This document shows positions 19,827 through 31,621 of a stretch of 64,000 nucleotides of DNA, piece by piece (position 1 is the stretch's first letter; every line of letters begins with the position of its first letter). The notes beneath the pieces are model-generated. The model was not told the DNA's origin. It saw nothing but the letters and a program-made list of their open reading frames with translations, and did no database searches. The stretch lies in contig OY776124.1 of the NCBI GenBank assembly GCA_963675135.1, positions 8,694,677 through 8,758,676 of the forward strand. The letters are read 5' to 3'. Both the position numbers and the translations under genes were made by a program. Source of the DNA: Galeopsis tetrahit (Eukaryota > Streptophyta > Magnoliopsida > Lamiales > Lamiaceae).

Positions 19827-20097
19827 TGTTTAAATTGTGTATATTCAACTCAAGTTGTGAAGTGTGAGGAGTACACTATATATAGAGGCTCCACATTCTA
19901 GAGTCTTCTATCTAACAATAGTTTGTTAAATATCTAACTACCTTTCTATATGTATACACTTTGTATGTATATAAGAGTGTGTGTGTGTTTGCAAAGTGTG
20001 AGTCGCATGCACTGCATGCATGTGTATATATGATTGTTTTACATGCATGAGGGTTTGCATGCATGCTCCTGTGTATGTGTTTTTCTATTCTTCAACA
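19827..20097 (-). repeat. 5' LTR of the copia element
   Basis: 271 bases from TGTTTAAATT to TTCAACA. A - strand TATA box (CTATATATAG) lies near 19876-19886, the likely promoter. Confidence 0.93.
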
Positions 20098-20305
20098 TAA
20101 CCTACATTTTTCAGTTATAAGAACATACATTTTTCATTAAAAACAATGTTGCATTTTTCAATATAGTAACATTCTCTTTTCATTTAAAAAATAAAGATGC
20201 ATTTTTCAATATACTAACATACACTTTTTTAAAATAAATATCAAAAAAACAAATCGAAAAAATAATAATAAAAAAAGTCAAAGTTTGACCGTTGATCGGT
20301 CAACT

Positions 20306-21639
20306 GTTGACTAGTCAAAGTTCACTCAATACACCATATACTTGAGTGAGTGTATACAATACTTTTGGCAAAATAAATCTAATTTTTACCATAATTTCAA
20401 TTGCGGGTTGTATAAAAAAAAAAATCTCATTCCCGATACTAATAAGTGTAAAAACTATATTAATATATATGTAGATTATATACGGTGTATATATTAAAAT
20501 TAATATGTCAATGGGGTCCGAACAAGTCGACCAACTTTAAAGCGGTACCCAACCCAATGGGACACGGGGCAGGACAATTCAAAAGATACGTGTCAACGCA
20601 TTTCAGGTCGGACCGAACTTTCGTCCCTAATTTAACCGAGCTCGAATTCACACAACACTAGAATTAGGGTTGTAAATAAGTCGAGTCGAACGCGACGTAG
20701 TTCAAGCTTGTTTGAAATATTATCGAACTTTGAAATTATTGTTTAAATTTGTTTCATAATTAATTTAGTCGAGCCCAAACGAACTTTAATCAAACCGAAC
20801 ACGAGTCGAGCCCAAACGAACTTTAATCAAACCGAACACGAGTCGAGCTGGAGTAATTTGACATTTTACACTAATTTTATCTTGTTTAGACTTATTGATA
20901 TTTATGTAATTAAGTATCGAATAATTTGATTTGATTTTCAGCTCTAACTAAATTTGATTGAGTTATAATCGAATTTCAAAACATTGTATTCTTGAATTGA
21001 CCAGATTGGTCACACCCGATAGCACTTGTTTAAATGGGGAAATCAATCTCGAAACTCTTTATTGATTTGATATTTTAGTTACCATTTTAGCACGTCGACT
21101 ACTTTATCTCACGTGTTTACACTTTGATTTCAATATGAAGGTGACAAATGTCCATTGCTTTTTTATGAAGGTGACAAATGTCTACTACTTTATCTCACGT
21201 GTTTACACTTTGGAAGATTTGGTGATCGATATGCCATTTTTGTTATTCTCACTATTTCATTCATTTCATACTTTAATTATCGTTTTTAAGCTTAAATTTT
21301 ATATTAAAATAATTATTTTTTCACGTTTCTTTCTGTAATTGATCCTTTTTTTTTTGTTGGAACAAATTCTAAGAAATGTATGTAGTATTATAGTATTGAG
21401 CTGGTAAAAATCAATAAGAAAGATAAAGTCAAGGGATAGAAAAGATAATGAGATGTTGACATTTTAAAAAATGAGCCAATTAGGTTGCGACGATCAACAT
21501 GACATAATGTGTCAATTACGAAGGGAATGTGTGTTTCTAAAAAAAATTCAAATAATTGAAAAATATATTTTGTTCTAATATATATGAGTACTGATTAATT
21601 TGTAAAAAAAAATTTATATACAAAACATCAAAAGCCTCA
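20306..21639. other. Intergenic region with small duplications
   Basis: No gene is seen. The stretch contains a 38-base direct duplication (TCGAGCCCAAACGAAC...) at about 20769-20846 inside a GAG/TCGAG-rich patch, and a duplicated segment at 21093-21212 that includes TATCTCACGTGTTTACACTT twice and GAAGGTGACAAATGTC twice. Confidence 0.5.
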
Positions 21640-22680
21640 AATAAAATCAAATGGGAGGAGTGCTTATTTCGATTTTGGAAAATGCACTACCACCGAAAGT
21701 TCGGATTTTTGGCTGGAAAATGTGTTGGGATTTTATTGCAATAGAATGAAATTTGGCAAAACGATATATCGAAATTTAGACACATCAATTGTGGTCTTTG
21801 TGGACACTTCATGCCATCAACAATACATGCCCCTTTTCATTGTACGGGGGTCAAACAAATTTGGAAGAAGCAGGGTTTATGGGGATAGTAAAGAGGGGAG
21901 GGAACCTACCGACTATTCAGTTCCTGAGTTTTTTAAAGGAGCAGTTGCTACCACTCTATTGGGATAAGGTAATCATGATTGCATGGGGCATTTGACGAGA
22001 GAGGTGTATGATAATCCATGATTGTCAGAAGAAGATAAAGCGGATTCACAACAATGTTGGGAATAGGGTCTTACACTATTTGGAGTGCTATTGTAGCACA
22101 ATTTCACAGACTAACCAACCAACATCGGAGGTGGAATCGATTATGGGATCACATCAGCAGGTCAATGAGCATCCAGAAGGAGTGATTATGGAAGTTGATG
22201 GCGCATTTAATTTGGAGGAGAGAAAATTTGGAGTGGGAGGCATTGTGTATAACACGGACGGGCTGGGCCTATTCAATTTCTTCCAAAAAATTCCACCACA
22301 ACGCAGCTCGCTAGGTGCCGAATTGAAGGCGACTGAGATAGGTCTACGGAAGGCAAAAGCAATGAGCTATGCAAAAATTGTGGTCAAAACGGATTCAAAA
22401 CAGGCCATTGGTATGATAACTGGGGGTAAAAAAGAAGTAGGATCAGAAAGTGGTATGGCTGAAATCATCGGTCGACTGACACGAAAATTTGTAATGTGCA
22501 AATTCACACATTTACCATGGGTTAGAAATGAAAGGGCGCATCGATTGGCCCAACAAACAGTACACTCTACTATTTCAGAGAATTGAAGTGGAAAAGTTAT
22601 TCTAGAGCATAGAATATTCTTAAAAGCAATTTGTGAAGCAAAATGTTTAGTCCTATGTTTTCTAAAAAAAAAAAATGGAA
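21640..22680 (+). mobile_element. LINE (L1-type) 3' fragment with zf-RVT remnant and RNase H
   Basis: Translated sequence near 21680-21715 (ALPPKVRIFGWKMCWD) matches the zf-RVT region of plant LINEs, followed by a broken Cys/His region (CGLCGHF...). Then 22008-22586 is open and carries an RNase H domain (PF13456 type) with Asp in MEVDGAF, Glu in LGAELKATE, Asp in VKTDSKQAIG and RNERAHRLAQ at the end. It ends in an A-rich run at about 22667-22676. The 5' part (endonuclease and RT) is missing, which is the usual result of 5' truncation. Stops and frame changes make it inactive. Confidence 0.8.
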
Positions 22681-22910
22681 AATATTTGAATCATAGCAGA
22701 AAGGACAGCTAAGCAAAATCATTCTTTTCTTTGACTTTAAGCAACCAATAGAAGCCCCCAGACAATCTTTTAAAATAAGCTCACCGTGCGCTCTGACACA
22801 CCAGATTCCTCCTCCTCGGGAGAATCTGTATGTATAGTTGTATACACATCTTCAGCCCCCCTCCCTAAAAATTATACCCGCATCCCCTCACTCTCACACA
22901 AACCGCTCCA

Positions 22911-23633
22911 ATGGAACAACTCGGCGGCGCCGCCGCCACCACTCTCCAACGCCACCGTCCCAAACGTAGCCCGCCCTCGGCTGAGAGATTTCTGGGGATA
23001 TCACAGCCCCAATCGATCTCCACTTCAAACCCAATCGAACTCTCCGAAGATGATATTTTCAGCACCGCCTCCGGTAGTTCATCTCCCTCTCCGACCAACC
23101 GCTTTCTCAATCCCAAACCTATACCCACCCGGAGCATCAATCGCAATCATTACGGCATCTTAGCTGCTCTAAATGGTAATATCAAGAGCCGATCCGGATC
23201 CGATAGTCGACCCGTGTTCAACCACAAGGCATCTCTCTCGCCTTCTCTGTCCTCCTCTGCTTCGACCTCTCCGGCTGCGTCGGTTTCGTCTAGGATGACG
23301 ATTCCGAGGCCTCCTCCGTCTCAGCCGGATATGGTGCTTCGTTATCAATCGGCACCCGTTAACATTCCGGTTATGCCGGTTGCGTTGCGGAACAGGGCGA
23401 GGCAGTTGGAAGACCTTGCATCTGAAGAGGAGGAGGAGGAGGAGGAGGAGGAGGAGGGGGAGGAAGAGGAGGATAACAATGGTGTGATATTGCCGCCACA
23501 CGAGGTGACGGCGTCTAGGCAATCGCCGCTGTTGGCGTGCTCTGTAATGGAGGGGGCCGGTCGGACTCTGAAAGGGAGGGATCTCCGGCAGGTGCGCAAC
23601 GCCATTTGGAGAAAAACTGGTTTCATTGATTGA
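22911..23633 (+). CDS. S40-family senescence regulator protein
   Basis: A 240-residue, intronless protein of the plant S40 family (PF04520, DUF584), small nuclear proteins linked to leaf senescence and stress responses. Seen: the N-terminal short motif ELSEDDIF (43-50), the mid motif SAPVNIP (147-153), a long acidic run of Glu (172-187), and the diagnostic C-terminus with PPHEV, SPLLACSVMEGAGRTLKG and DLRQVRNAIWRKTGF (194-238), which runs to within two residues of the stop. The rest is Ser/Pro-rich and probably disordered. The chosen Met is the first in the frame, about 240 bases after the LINE tail. The (GAG)n codon run is unstable DNA. The antisense open frames over it are shadows. Confidence 0.93.
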   Translation: MEQLGGAAATTLQRHRPKRSPPSAERFLGISQPQSISTSNPIELSEDDIFSTASGSSSPSPTNRFLNPKPIPTRSINRNHYGILAALNGNIKSRSGSDSRPVFNHKASLSPSLSSSASTSPAASVSSRMTIPRPPPSQPDMVLRYQSAPVNIPVMPVALRNRARQLEDLASEEEEEEEEEEEGEEEEDNNGVILPPHEVTASRQSPLLACSVMEGAGRTLKGRDLRQVRNAIWRKTGFID

Positions 23634-26600
23634 TAGGTCTGTTTGTTTACATCTTAGCAATACATACTAGATGACTGGGAAATCTCTTGGCTTGGGTGCT
23701 TGGATAGTAGGGGAGGAATCAAACCTCACTTTGAAGGAATAAGTCATTCCCATTCCATTTCTATTCCCCTAGTATAGTCTAGATTGGATTGTATGATTTC
23801 TATATCAGTATGCCTTAATTGTACATAACGTTCATTGAACCGATAGCCAATTTGTCGATTATTCACCTATCCTTTTAGATTAATATATCCTCTGGATGTT
23901 GTGGGGCAAAATACTTATACTATCATTTTGGTCTAATTGTTGTTAATGTTCGTTAGTTGTTGTACTCTGGCATGAGATGCCTTCATGTTTATCCTTTTTC
24001 TTTGTGGCAATTGACTAACTGCATCGGTTAAAACCATCAGCTAGCTTGAACTATTTCACAGCTTGCTTAACATAACTTAGTTTTATTCGAAATTTGTTGT
24101 ATTTGCTACTTCAGTTAAAGTAGTCTCATGTGATGGTGCTGTATTTTTAGCACAAGTTTTCTCCACTCGGTCTGAGGCCATGCTCATTTGAGATCACTTG
24201 TTTTAAAGTGAATGGTCATGCCTTAAATTAATCTGGTTTTTTAGGTTTTAGAGCATTCTACAATCTCGATTATCAGTTTAATCAGATATCCAGATCTTAT
24301 GGTATCAATATTGGTTACCTCTTGAATCCTAGTATCAATTATGGACTGAAAAAATAAATTGTCCTAAATGGTGAGTGTTAATTTCTATAGACTGTACTTG
24401 AACATTTTGGTGACTGTTATAATGTTAAACCTTTTACCTGAATTTTTATGCTGACTATCCTCCAATGGTGCCCTGTTCATGTAATCTAGTCCCACTATCT
24501 TAAAGGCTGAAGAATATATTAGTTCAGGGTGTTAACTTTTCTACTCTATTGATAATTTTACAAGCATCTTTGTTTGACTAATTGCTTGAAAGATCTCACC
24601 TAATATTGATTCTTTGAAGCCATATGTTTACTTCATGATGTTGGGTGCATCTTTATCACACACTTTTGGGAGACTTATGTTACTTGGAAGGATTTGAAAT
24701 TCTCGACATGCCTGCTTGAGCAAAACCTCTGTTGAATTTTTTTGTTGTTGTTGCCTTAGCTGCTGTCTTAGTGATCTCTTCTTGTATATCTGAGATGTCA
24801 TTTTTTTTCTAATGCTTGCTCTGAAAAGCATCAGGGGATAAACATTTTCAGTAATAACATTTTTATTTTCCCATACAATTAGGAGAATAATTGCTAGGAC
24901 CTGTGTGTCTAATAACTAAACACAGTATAGCAGTGCGCAATGATTGATGATTTATGGGGTACTGAGCCATTAGGGTGCTGAAATAAAAAAAATCTGCCTC
25001 AATTTTCCTTAATAAGTTGGTGATAGCGTTGCAAACTTTGTCAGTTTGTAGAAATATTACATGTAAACATCCTTTGGAGCTCATCCAAAAGTGGTCAAAA
25101 TTGGTAACTCCTGTAAATGATTACTTTCTAAAACTGGTAAGGGTGCTATCAAATAAAACACTTCTTAACATGTGAAGGGTAACTCGCTGCCTAAAGTTTG
25201 GCCACGGGCAGTGGAAATTTTCTAACTATACCATATTGGCAAGTTACTAGTGTCATGACAAAACTAGATAATCAGCCAAAGCTCTTATGTCTTAACCTTA
25301 ATAACACGTTTTGGTGATTGAGTATGTAATAATTTTAGGATGATTCTGCAGGTTGCAATTGAAGTAAGTTTAAAACAAACTTTTTGTGACCAGCTTATCT
25401 AATAGGTGTATTTATTGGTCCTAGGGGTCTATAGGAAGTAGCTCAGCAACAGACTAAATAGACTCATATGTGATACAGGTACAAAGTGAGAATCAACTAC
25501 AGGGCAATATTAGACCTAAAAGTCCAAAACATTATTACAATTTGATGAAATACAATTTCTCTCGTCTCCCAACTTTTTTTGCTAGTACAATATGTCAATA
25601 TCAAATGCTAGATTAATTTAACATGACATGCTTTGATTTCATGGAAATCCTTTACAGGACAAACATTCCCATGAATTGTAGTTGCCTGCTTTTCTTACCA
25701 TAGTTGATTTCACTGCTCACATGAGGTTGTTGCAACTTGTGGTTCTACTTCAAAACATTCATTAAATGAGCCATTTATTTAGTTGAGTTTGTGCAGTAAA
25801 CGTGTGGAAATATTATTTCTCGATTGGGTTATCTGGGGTTGGGATGTTTGGTTTGATCACCATGTTAGAGGTGGATTTTTTTTTTTTTAATATTTGTATC
25901 TCACTCTTGTTACGTGTTTACTGCTGCTCGATTTCAATTCTTGATGGGTTTTTTCCAACATTATGAACATTCCGTGATCATTTTTTGTGTTAAGATCATA
26001 CCAGACTTGGATGTTGGGTGTTTATTGAACATGGTTGCAAGTACTTGTTATTGTGTCAACTATTTCTTGTGAAGTTAAGGTGTCAAGTAAGTTTCCTGGG
26101 TTTCTAACTAGTAAATCATTATCAGGTAAAATTCACTTGTGCTCTTTCTTTAAAGAATTGATGATACATTGTGACATATTTGGTAGAATAGAACCAGAGT
26201 TTGGAGGCATTTATCAGCTAAGAAAATTAGGCCGCAACAGAAAGAGTTGGCCTTTAATTAGTTGAAAGAAACATATCAGATTTTTGGCATATGAATTACT
26301 CCCTACAGCAGATATGGAGACGGTGCCCACTGAGATTTTAATTTGTTTTTGTTTTAGAGTATATTGTTTTCGTCCCATCATAAGCTTTTATTTGTTTTTT
26401 GTACAGAGATTAAGGAATTTAGTGTAAAATGTGTGGTGGGTAGTTGAGAGAGATAGTGAATTTTGTCATTTAAGGAAATAAGAAGCTTATAACAGGACGT
26501 TCAAAATAGATAAGTGAGAAGCTTACGGCGGGAGCATCTAAAATCTAGAATTGTTTTATTTTATACTCCTATTGTTTGTTGTGCCTGAGTGAGGAATGCA

Positions 26601-28576
26601 TGGTAATATGATTGATGAGCAGTATGTCAGACAGCTACTTTTGTATTGTGGTGAAATCACATTCTTATGTTTGATCACAGTATTATAGTCAAGTCTGGAT
26701 ATCTTAATTGGCACAAATTGAATCGTATTTTATACTATGTAGAAGCAATAATAGGCCCCCCTGTCATTTTGAGGTAGTAGAGCAGTATAATATTCCATAG
26801 TAAATTTGACCTTAAAAGATAATGTTGTGCAAAAATAATGTTACTTAAAGAGTGGGTGGGTGGGTGTCAGTCTCTGTTTTCAGAGAAACTGAATTGAATT
26901 GAATTGAATGTGATGACCTTGCCAACCAACTTATGAAACAATTTAATGTCCTGCTCAATTTTTGGAAGGTGATGAAAATTAACTAGCAAGCTATTGGTTG
27001 TTGAAACTTAATTTGTTTTCTTTACAAGACATAATTTTACTTTATTTTATTTTACTCTTGGAAGGATTTGAAATTTTATGATCCAGTTATGTTCTACAGT
27101 ACTTTGTTTTTCAAATTTGGATTTCAACTTCCGCTACCTTCGGTACTAAATCAGTTTTACAATGATTTAGACAATGAAAACTAAGAATAAGTGTATTGGT
27201 GTAAGTGAAAATTTTGAGGGTAAGAGTTGTGAGAAACTTTCTTTTTTTGGAATGTGAAAATTAATGTAGAATTGATCAAAATTGATGTAGAATGAAGGAA
27301 GTGTTTTCATGCTCCATATGTCCCAGGGTTGGACACGCATATTAAAATAGTGTAATAATGAGTGGAATTTTGTAAAATTTTATGTATAAAGTAAATAAAT
27401 GAGTTGATTTTTGTGTATGTATGTGTAGAGAAAAAATAATAACATTTGTGTAAAATTGAGAATATTGTGAATGTGAAGTTTATAAAGAATTTTTCATTTT
27501 AAGGATCTCAAAAAAAGAAGTACTCTAAACTACATTTATTATTTATGAAATTTTATTCTTAATTTGCAGAGATATTGTTGATATAAAATTATAATCTTAA
27601 TTTATTGTTAAAACTTACAAAGATACTCCATATTTATTAAAAAATAGAGGAAATACTGATCAATTTGGATTTGGCCAAACCAATAGATCAATTGAAAAAT
27701 CAATTTGTCTGAAATACTTCCTCCATCACACTATATACCAATTTTTTCAATTTTTTTAAAATGTTTCACTATATAGTACACATTTTATTTTTGTTAAATG
27801 ACTCATATATTATTTAATTACACTGCAACTTCTTTCTTCCAATTACATAATTTATGCTATATTTGGGGAGAGTTTGGAGTAGTAATCTTTTACTATTAGT
27901 TTCTTTTGTATTATGCTAAAAAGCGCCATTTTTTCAACGGAAACATTGAAAACGACTAATTAAGGTAACAAGATTCATAAAATCGGTCTTAAATATGGAA
28001 AAGATTCGGTGCTAAATTGGCGGCAAAAATCTCTTTATTTATCCCCTCACCCCGTGGGTTCCACTTTATACAATTTAATTAATGACATTAAAAGTTCCTC
28101 TAATAATTATTAAATATGGTATGAATAGAAATTATTGGAGGAAGGTAAAACTTATAAATGTTGGTAATTATTAAAAGAATTCGTTCTCAACTCCAATTTC
28201 TAATGCTCTCCCTCATTCGTGGGTCGGATTATCACCGATTACCCTTTGGGGGAGGGGTCGGATTATCATCTTTTAACCCTTTAAGAAGGAGACTCATCTA
28301 GTGGACAATTTAAATGAATGAAGTTGCTTTCAGCAGGAATTGAATCTGGGCGTGAGCCTTTAGTGTCTAATGCCATAAAATAATTTTATCTCATCTAAAA
28401 GTTCAAACTTGTAGAGAAATAAGAAATTAATTCTCGTATATTTCTGTTCATAAAGTTTTTAAATTCAAACGATCAATATGTTATACACGTAGCATGTAAA
28501 GTTCACTTCACGTTTCATCCATACATAAATTGCATCATTATTATGCACGAACAAATAAAATAAACTCTACAAAATC
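23634..28576. other. Intergenic region between S40-like and Ole e 1-like genes
   Basis: About 5 kb with no supported gene on either strand. The first 3 kb is less AT-rich and unique-looking, and may include the 3' UTR of the S40 gene. A (TTG)n-like run is at 24742-24752. Degenerate MITE-like ends (CGTCCCATCATAAGC near 26372; CTTCCTCCATCACACTATA near 27718) suggest old Stowaway-like debris. 28200-28440 is a non-coding patch that may be a decayed SINE. Confidence 0.45.
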
Positions 28577-28780
28577 AATTTTGGTCCGTCTCATATTAAT
28601 TTTCACACTAAAAAAATCACAATTTTTACCATTAAAAATCTTGCTTATTTACATTCTATGTTTTTTTCTTTTTTACACAATATCATTACTTTTATCACTT
28701 AAAAATCACTTTTTTACTTTATTATTATATTTTTAACTTTCGTTTCTCGGATCAATTTTAATCTGGGACGAAGGGAGTAG
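28577..28780. mobile_element. Degenerate Stowaway-like MITE
   Basis: The right end reads GGGACGAAGGGAGTA, the inverse of the CTCCCTCCGTCC-type terminus, followed by TA. The left end (GTCCGTCTCATATTAATTTT) is a diverged inverse. The interior is AT-rich and non-coding. The ends match imperfectly, so the call is tentative. Confidence 0.4.
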
Positions 28781-28955
28781 TTGCAATCTTGCAGATGGGC
28801 AGCAAGAAAAGGTTACACTTACACATGATATGCACAAGAAATTTGAAAATTTCATCTTTACAATAAATTCAATTGTACTAGACAACTTAATGTTACCAAC
28901 AACCTACTCTGCCATTTGGGCCCTTTCATTTACTATTTTTTCGATGCATGGTGCA

Positions 28956-28966
28956 ATATTTATAGG
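28956..28966 (+). promoter_or_regulatory. Candidate TATA box of the Ole e 1-like gene
   Basis: ATATTTATAGG lies about 75 bases upstream of the ATG at 29036, a suitable distance for a short plant 5' leader. It is the best TATA-like match close to the start. Confidence 0.45.
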
Positions 28967-29035
28967 ACACCCTTTGCTACAATTTTTTCCTCATATTTAA
29001 CTACTTGATTACAAGCTTGAAACTAGGAAGCTTCA

Positions 29036-30358
29036 ATGGCGGTTAAAGGAGTGGTAATTGCATTCTTCTTCACTTTGGCTCTTGCAAACGCTCAGCACTA
29101 CGCAACTCGACTCCTCAGAGGCTCAGTCACTTGCCTTGATTGCCCTTCGACCTCTGATCTCTCAGGTTTCTTCTAATATTCATCTTTTTTTTTCCTTTCC
29201 TTTAATTTTTTGTAATCTTTTTGCATATATGTTATTTCTCTTAGTTAATTAGTTCATGTAAAAGATGTAAGTTTATGAGACGAAGTGTGTCTGCTCAAGT
29301 AGTAAGAGCACTCACTACTGTAGTCAATAGTCCTCGAGTAGAGTGACCTTGGGAACGGGAACGAGGTTTAAAAAAGAAATGCGAACATTCTTTGTAAACA
29401 TTCCAACCTTTTGCTTCTAACGAAATGGTAGTTTTGTCCAAATTAAATTATCATGATTTATCGGTTGAAATTTTTATGTTACACCATGGTATAACATCTT
29501 CGTTTATCATTTTTAAATAACTTAAAAGAAAAGAGCAAAGGAAATAAATGAATGATAGTGGTAGTTATTTACACCTCTAAGCCTCTTAGTCTTATGTGTC
29601 ATTTCATTTAGAAAGGGACCTAATTTCTCTCCCACAAAAAAAGTGACCTAATGTTATTTTTGTCGGAAAATCAAAAGCATGTACCCTTTGACAATGAAGT
29701 GCACAATTTCAAGGTTCTTTTAATTTTTATTATGGGATAGTTTTAAAGTTTGATGTAACAACATTTTTTTCGTTTGTTCTAATGAAAGTTACTCATTCTC
29801 TTTTAAAATTGAATTATCAAGAAAACAAAGAATTTTGAATGCGTTCAAAATCGAACTCAATCTTCACGCATGATATTATCTGCTTTGGGTCTAGTTCTCG
29901 CGGATTTGTTGTTTGGCTTTCTCATTATATACCTCGTATGAACCTTCAATGTTTATTAGATAATATTGTTGTTTCATTTCTCAGGAGTTCAAATCTTGGT
30001 AAAATGTGACAAAGTGAAGCAGTTAGGTATTGCATACACAGAAGAGGATGGTAGTTTTCAAACTGCCATTCCATCGGACGGTCAGAAATCAGTGGGTCCC
30101 CCAAATTGTGTGGCCAAGATCATGGGAGGGCCACATAGGCTCTATGTTTCATCAAAGAATTCCATAATCCCAATTGCTAATGCCAGGGGCATTTTGACTA
30201 CTTCCAGGCCTCTGAGTTTCTACAAGGCATGCCCTTTGAAGGGGAAATGTGAAGGATTTGCTTCTTCCAAGACCATAGATTTGCCTTTGCCAAGAGAATG
30301 GGGACTTGCACCTTCAAGTTATTACATCCCATTTATCCCCATTATAGGGATACCATAA
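29036..30358 (+). CDS. Ole e 1-like (pollen Ole e 1 allergen and extensin family) secreted protein
   Basis: Two exons, 29036-29165 and 29985-30358, join across a phase-1 GT-AG intron of 819 bases to give 167 residues. Residues 1-19 (MAVKGVVIAFFFTLALANA) are a clear signal peptide, so the protein is expected to enter the secretory pathway and reach the cell wall. The mature part starts with the family's GSVTCLDC motif and has six cysteines (33, 36, 51, 85, 126, 132), as expected for the disulfide-bonded Ole e 1 fold. A hydrophobic, Pro-rich tail (YYIPFIPIIGIP) closes it. Family members act in cell-wall or pollen-tube biology; the exact role here is unknown. The intron seems to hold a degenerate SINE (about 29277-29385). 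Confidence 0.88.
29277..29385 (+). mobile_element. Degenerate tRNA-derived SINE in the Ole e 1-like intron
   Basis: TCTGCTCAAGTAGTAAGAGC resembles an A-box region of a tRNA-derived SINE, followed by CCTTGGGAACGGGAACGAGG and an A-rich tail. The B box is damaged. No target duplication was identified. It may alternatively be chance similarity. Confidence 0.4.
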
Positions 30359-30596
30359 TTATGTGGCAAGAAAAGAAAAAAAAAACTTTGTTATAATGTA
30401 TTTAATTACGTATTTTTATTTGTATTAATCATGTGTTTGTATTGTGTGTTTAGGTAAGGGTGGAAGGTGTGTAAGAGTGTGAGTTTGTGTGTTTTTTTTT
30501 TAGATATTAATAAGTTGTTTGTGTATGTATCTACACATTTATACTTATGTTATGTGTGAGCTATTTATTCAAGTGGTATTTATTCTACATGCAAGA

Positions 30597-30621
30597 ATAT
30601 ATATATATATATATATATATC
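30597..30621. repeat. (AT)n microsatellite downstream of the Ole e 1-like gene
   Basis: About twelve uninterrupted AT dinucleotides. Confidence 0.9.
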
Positions 30622-30661
30622 TTTTATTCTTCTCTCTTCATGTTATGTGTACCTTTGTTGT

Positions 30662-30962
30662 TAAGCGGATTAACGAGTTGCTGGTGAGCTCAGCTGGAAT
30701 TAGGCTCAACTCGGTTGTTAAATAAGCTAGTCGAGTTCGAGTTCGTTAGATACTCAATTTACTAACGAGTTGACCTTGAACTCGATTTCTTAGGTTCAAT
30801 ATCTAAAAAAATTATTTTAATTTTATTAGGTTCGTTTGTTCGGCTCAACTCAATAGGCTCGTTAGGCTCTTTTAAAAGTCGAGTTGAGCTCATTTTTTGC
30901 TCGTCAATGTAATTGAACCGAACTCGAACTTCAAGTACATGACTCGACTCGAATAACAACTT
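30662..30962 (+). repeat. Dispersed GAG/CTC-rich repeat, copy 1
   Basis: A run of GAGTTCGAG/CTCGACTC-type motifs around a core at 30741-30769 (TTAGATACTCAATTTACTAA flanked by inverted CGTT/AACG). The same core is found near 57033 and, on the opposite strand, near 60267. No coding sequence. Confidence 0.6.
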
Positions 30963-31612
30963 TATGTACACTACAAATACTATTACTATGTAAAAGAGTT
31001 AGCAGGGTCTTACGTGCATCTGTCACGTTTTAGTTAAAGTTAGTGTTATATTTCATTTATTTATAATGTTACGTTTAAATCAAAACAGGTGTCACAATTC
31101 ACTATGTATCAAATTGTATGGTATGGTGCAACAAATTAACTCATTGAAATGTGTACTATGTTTATACCTATAGGGTGTATGTAATATCAGATAAAATAGT
31201 ACTACTCCTTTTTATATTTGAGATTCTTGTAAGAGATTATTAACCCCAGCATACAAAATCTGCCCCCTAAGTGTCTCCCGATACACACGCGTTTTAAAAA
31301 AAAAAAAAAATCCACTTGGTAATACAAATTTTCAGGTGAATGGTCGTTTATACCCCTTATTTGTTAATAGGTTATTGATTTTTGTTTCATCCGCATTTTT
31401 TCATATCTCCTGCAATTCTGTCCAGTCGAGGTGTACCTTCTTGGCCCTTCTTCCCAACTTTCTCCCCCATTTCAAATTCAAATTCAAATATAAAATGGAA
31501 TCTGCCCATATCATTTCATATGTCCGTCGTCTTCATCGTCAATATCGTTAGTTTTTATTTCTTGTTTGTTCGTGATTTCATTTTCGGAGTAATCGAGAGT
31601 CCAGCAATTTGC
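30963..31612. other. Upstream flank of the MULE pseudogene
   Basis: AT-rich with no independent gene. An A-run at 31298-31311 is present. I could not find a terminal inverted repeat or a 9-bp target duplication that would mark the left end of a Mutator-like element. Confidence 0.4.
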
Positions 31613-31621
31613 ATGATCGAA

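Larger units (their letters stand above)
15099..20102 (-). mobile_element. Ty1/copia LTR retrotransposon, nearly complete
   Basis: LTRs at 15104-15376 and 19827-20097 flank an internal region with gag, protease, integrase, RT and RNase H in copia order on the - strand. A perfect 5-bp target duplication TAACC lies at 15099-15103 and 20098-20102. LTRs start TGTTTAAA and end TTCAACA. They differ by 2 substitutions and a 2-base change in a GT run, so insertion is recent. Coding capacity is broken by two stops and one frameshift. The short LTRs would fit an Ale-like lineage, but that is a guess. Confidence 0.95.
14774..20305. repeat. AT-rich tandem-repeat element with inverted ends, split by the copia insertion
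   Basis: A degenerate unit of about 23-24 bases (ACATACATTTTTCAGTTATA and variants) repeats from about 14830 to 15103 and resumes at 20103-20235. The outer edges carry inverted sequences: AGTTGACCGGTCAAACT at 14774-14790 and its imperfect inverse at 20281-20305 (AGTTTGACCG ... CGGTCAACT). Removing the copia element (15104-20097 plus one TAACC) restores a continuous array. It may be a MITE-like hairpin element; no target duplication was identified. Confidence 0.6.

Noticed and set aside
23169..23660. Long - strand frame over the S40 gene
   Set aside because: It mirrors the Ser/Pro- and Glu-rich codons of the real S40 frame; the Leu run is the antisense of the GAG repeats.
24628..24831. Gln-rich short frame on the - strand
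   Set aside because: It is antisense to a TTG/CTG-rich stretch, short and without support.
28200..28440. A second SINE on the - strand
   Set aside because: There is a weak B-box-like GATTCAATTCC, but no A box at the right spacing, no tail and no target duplication.
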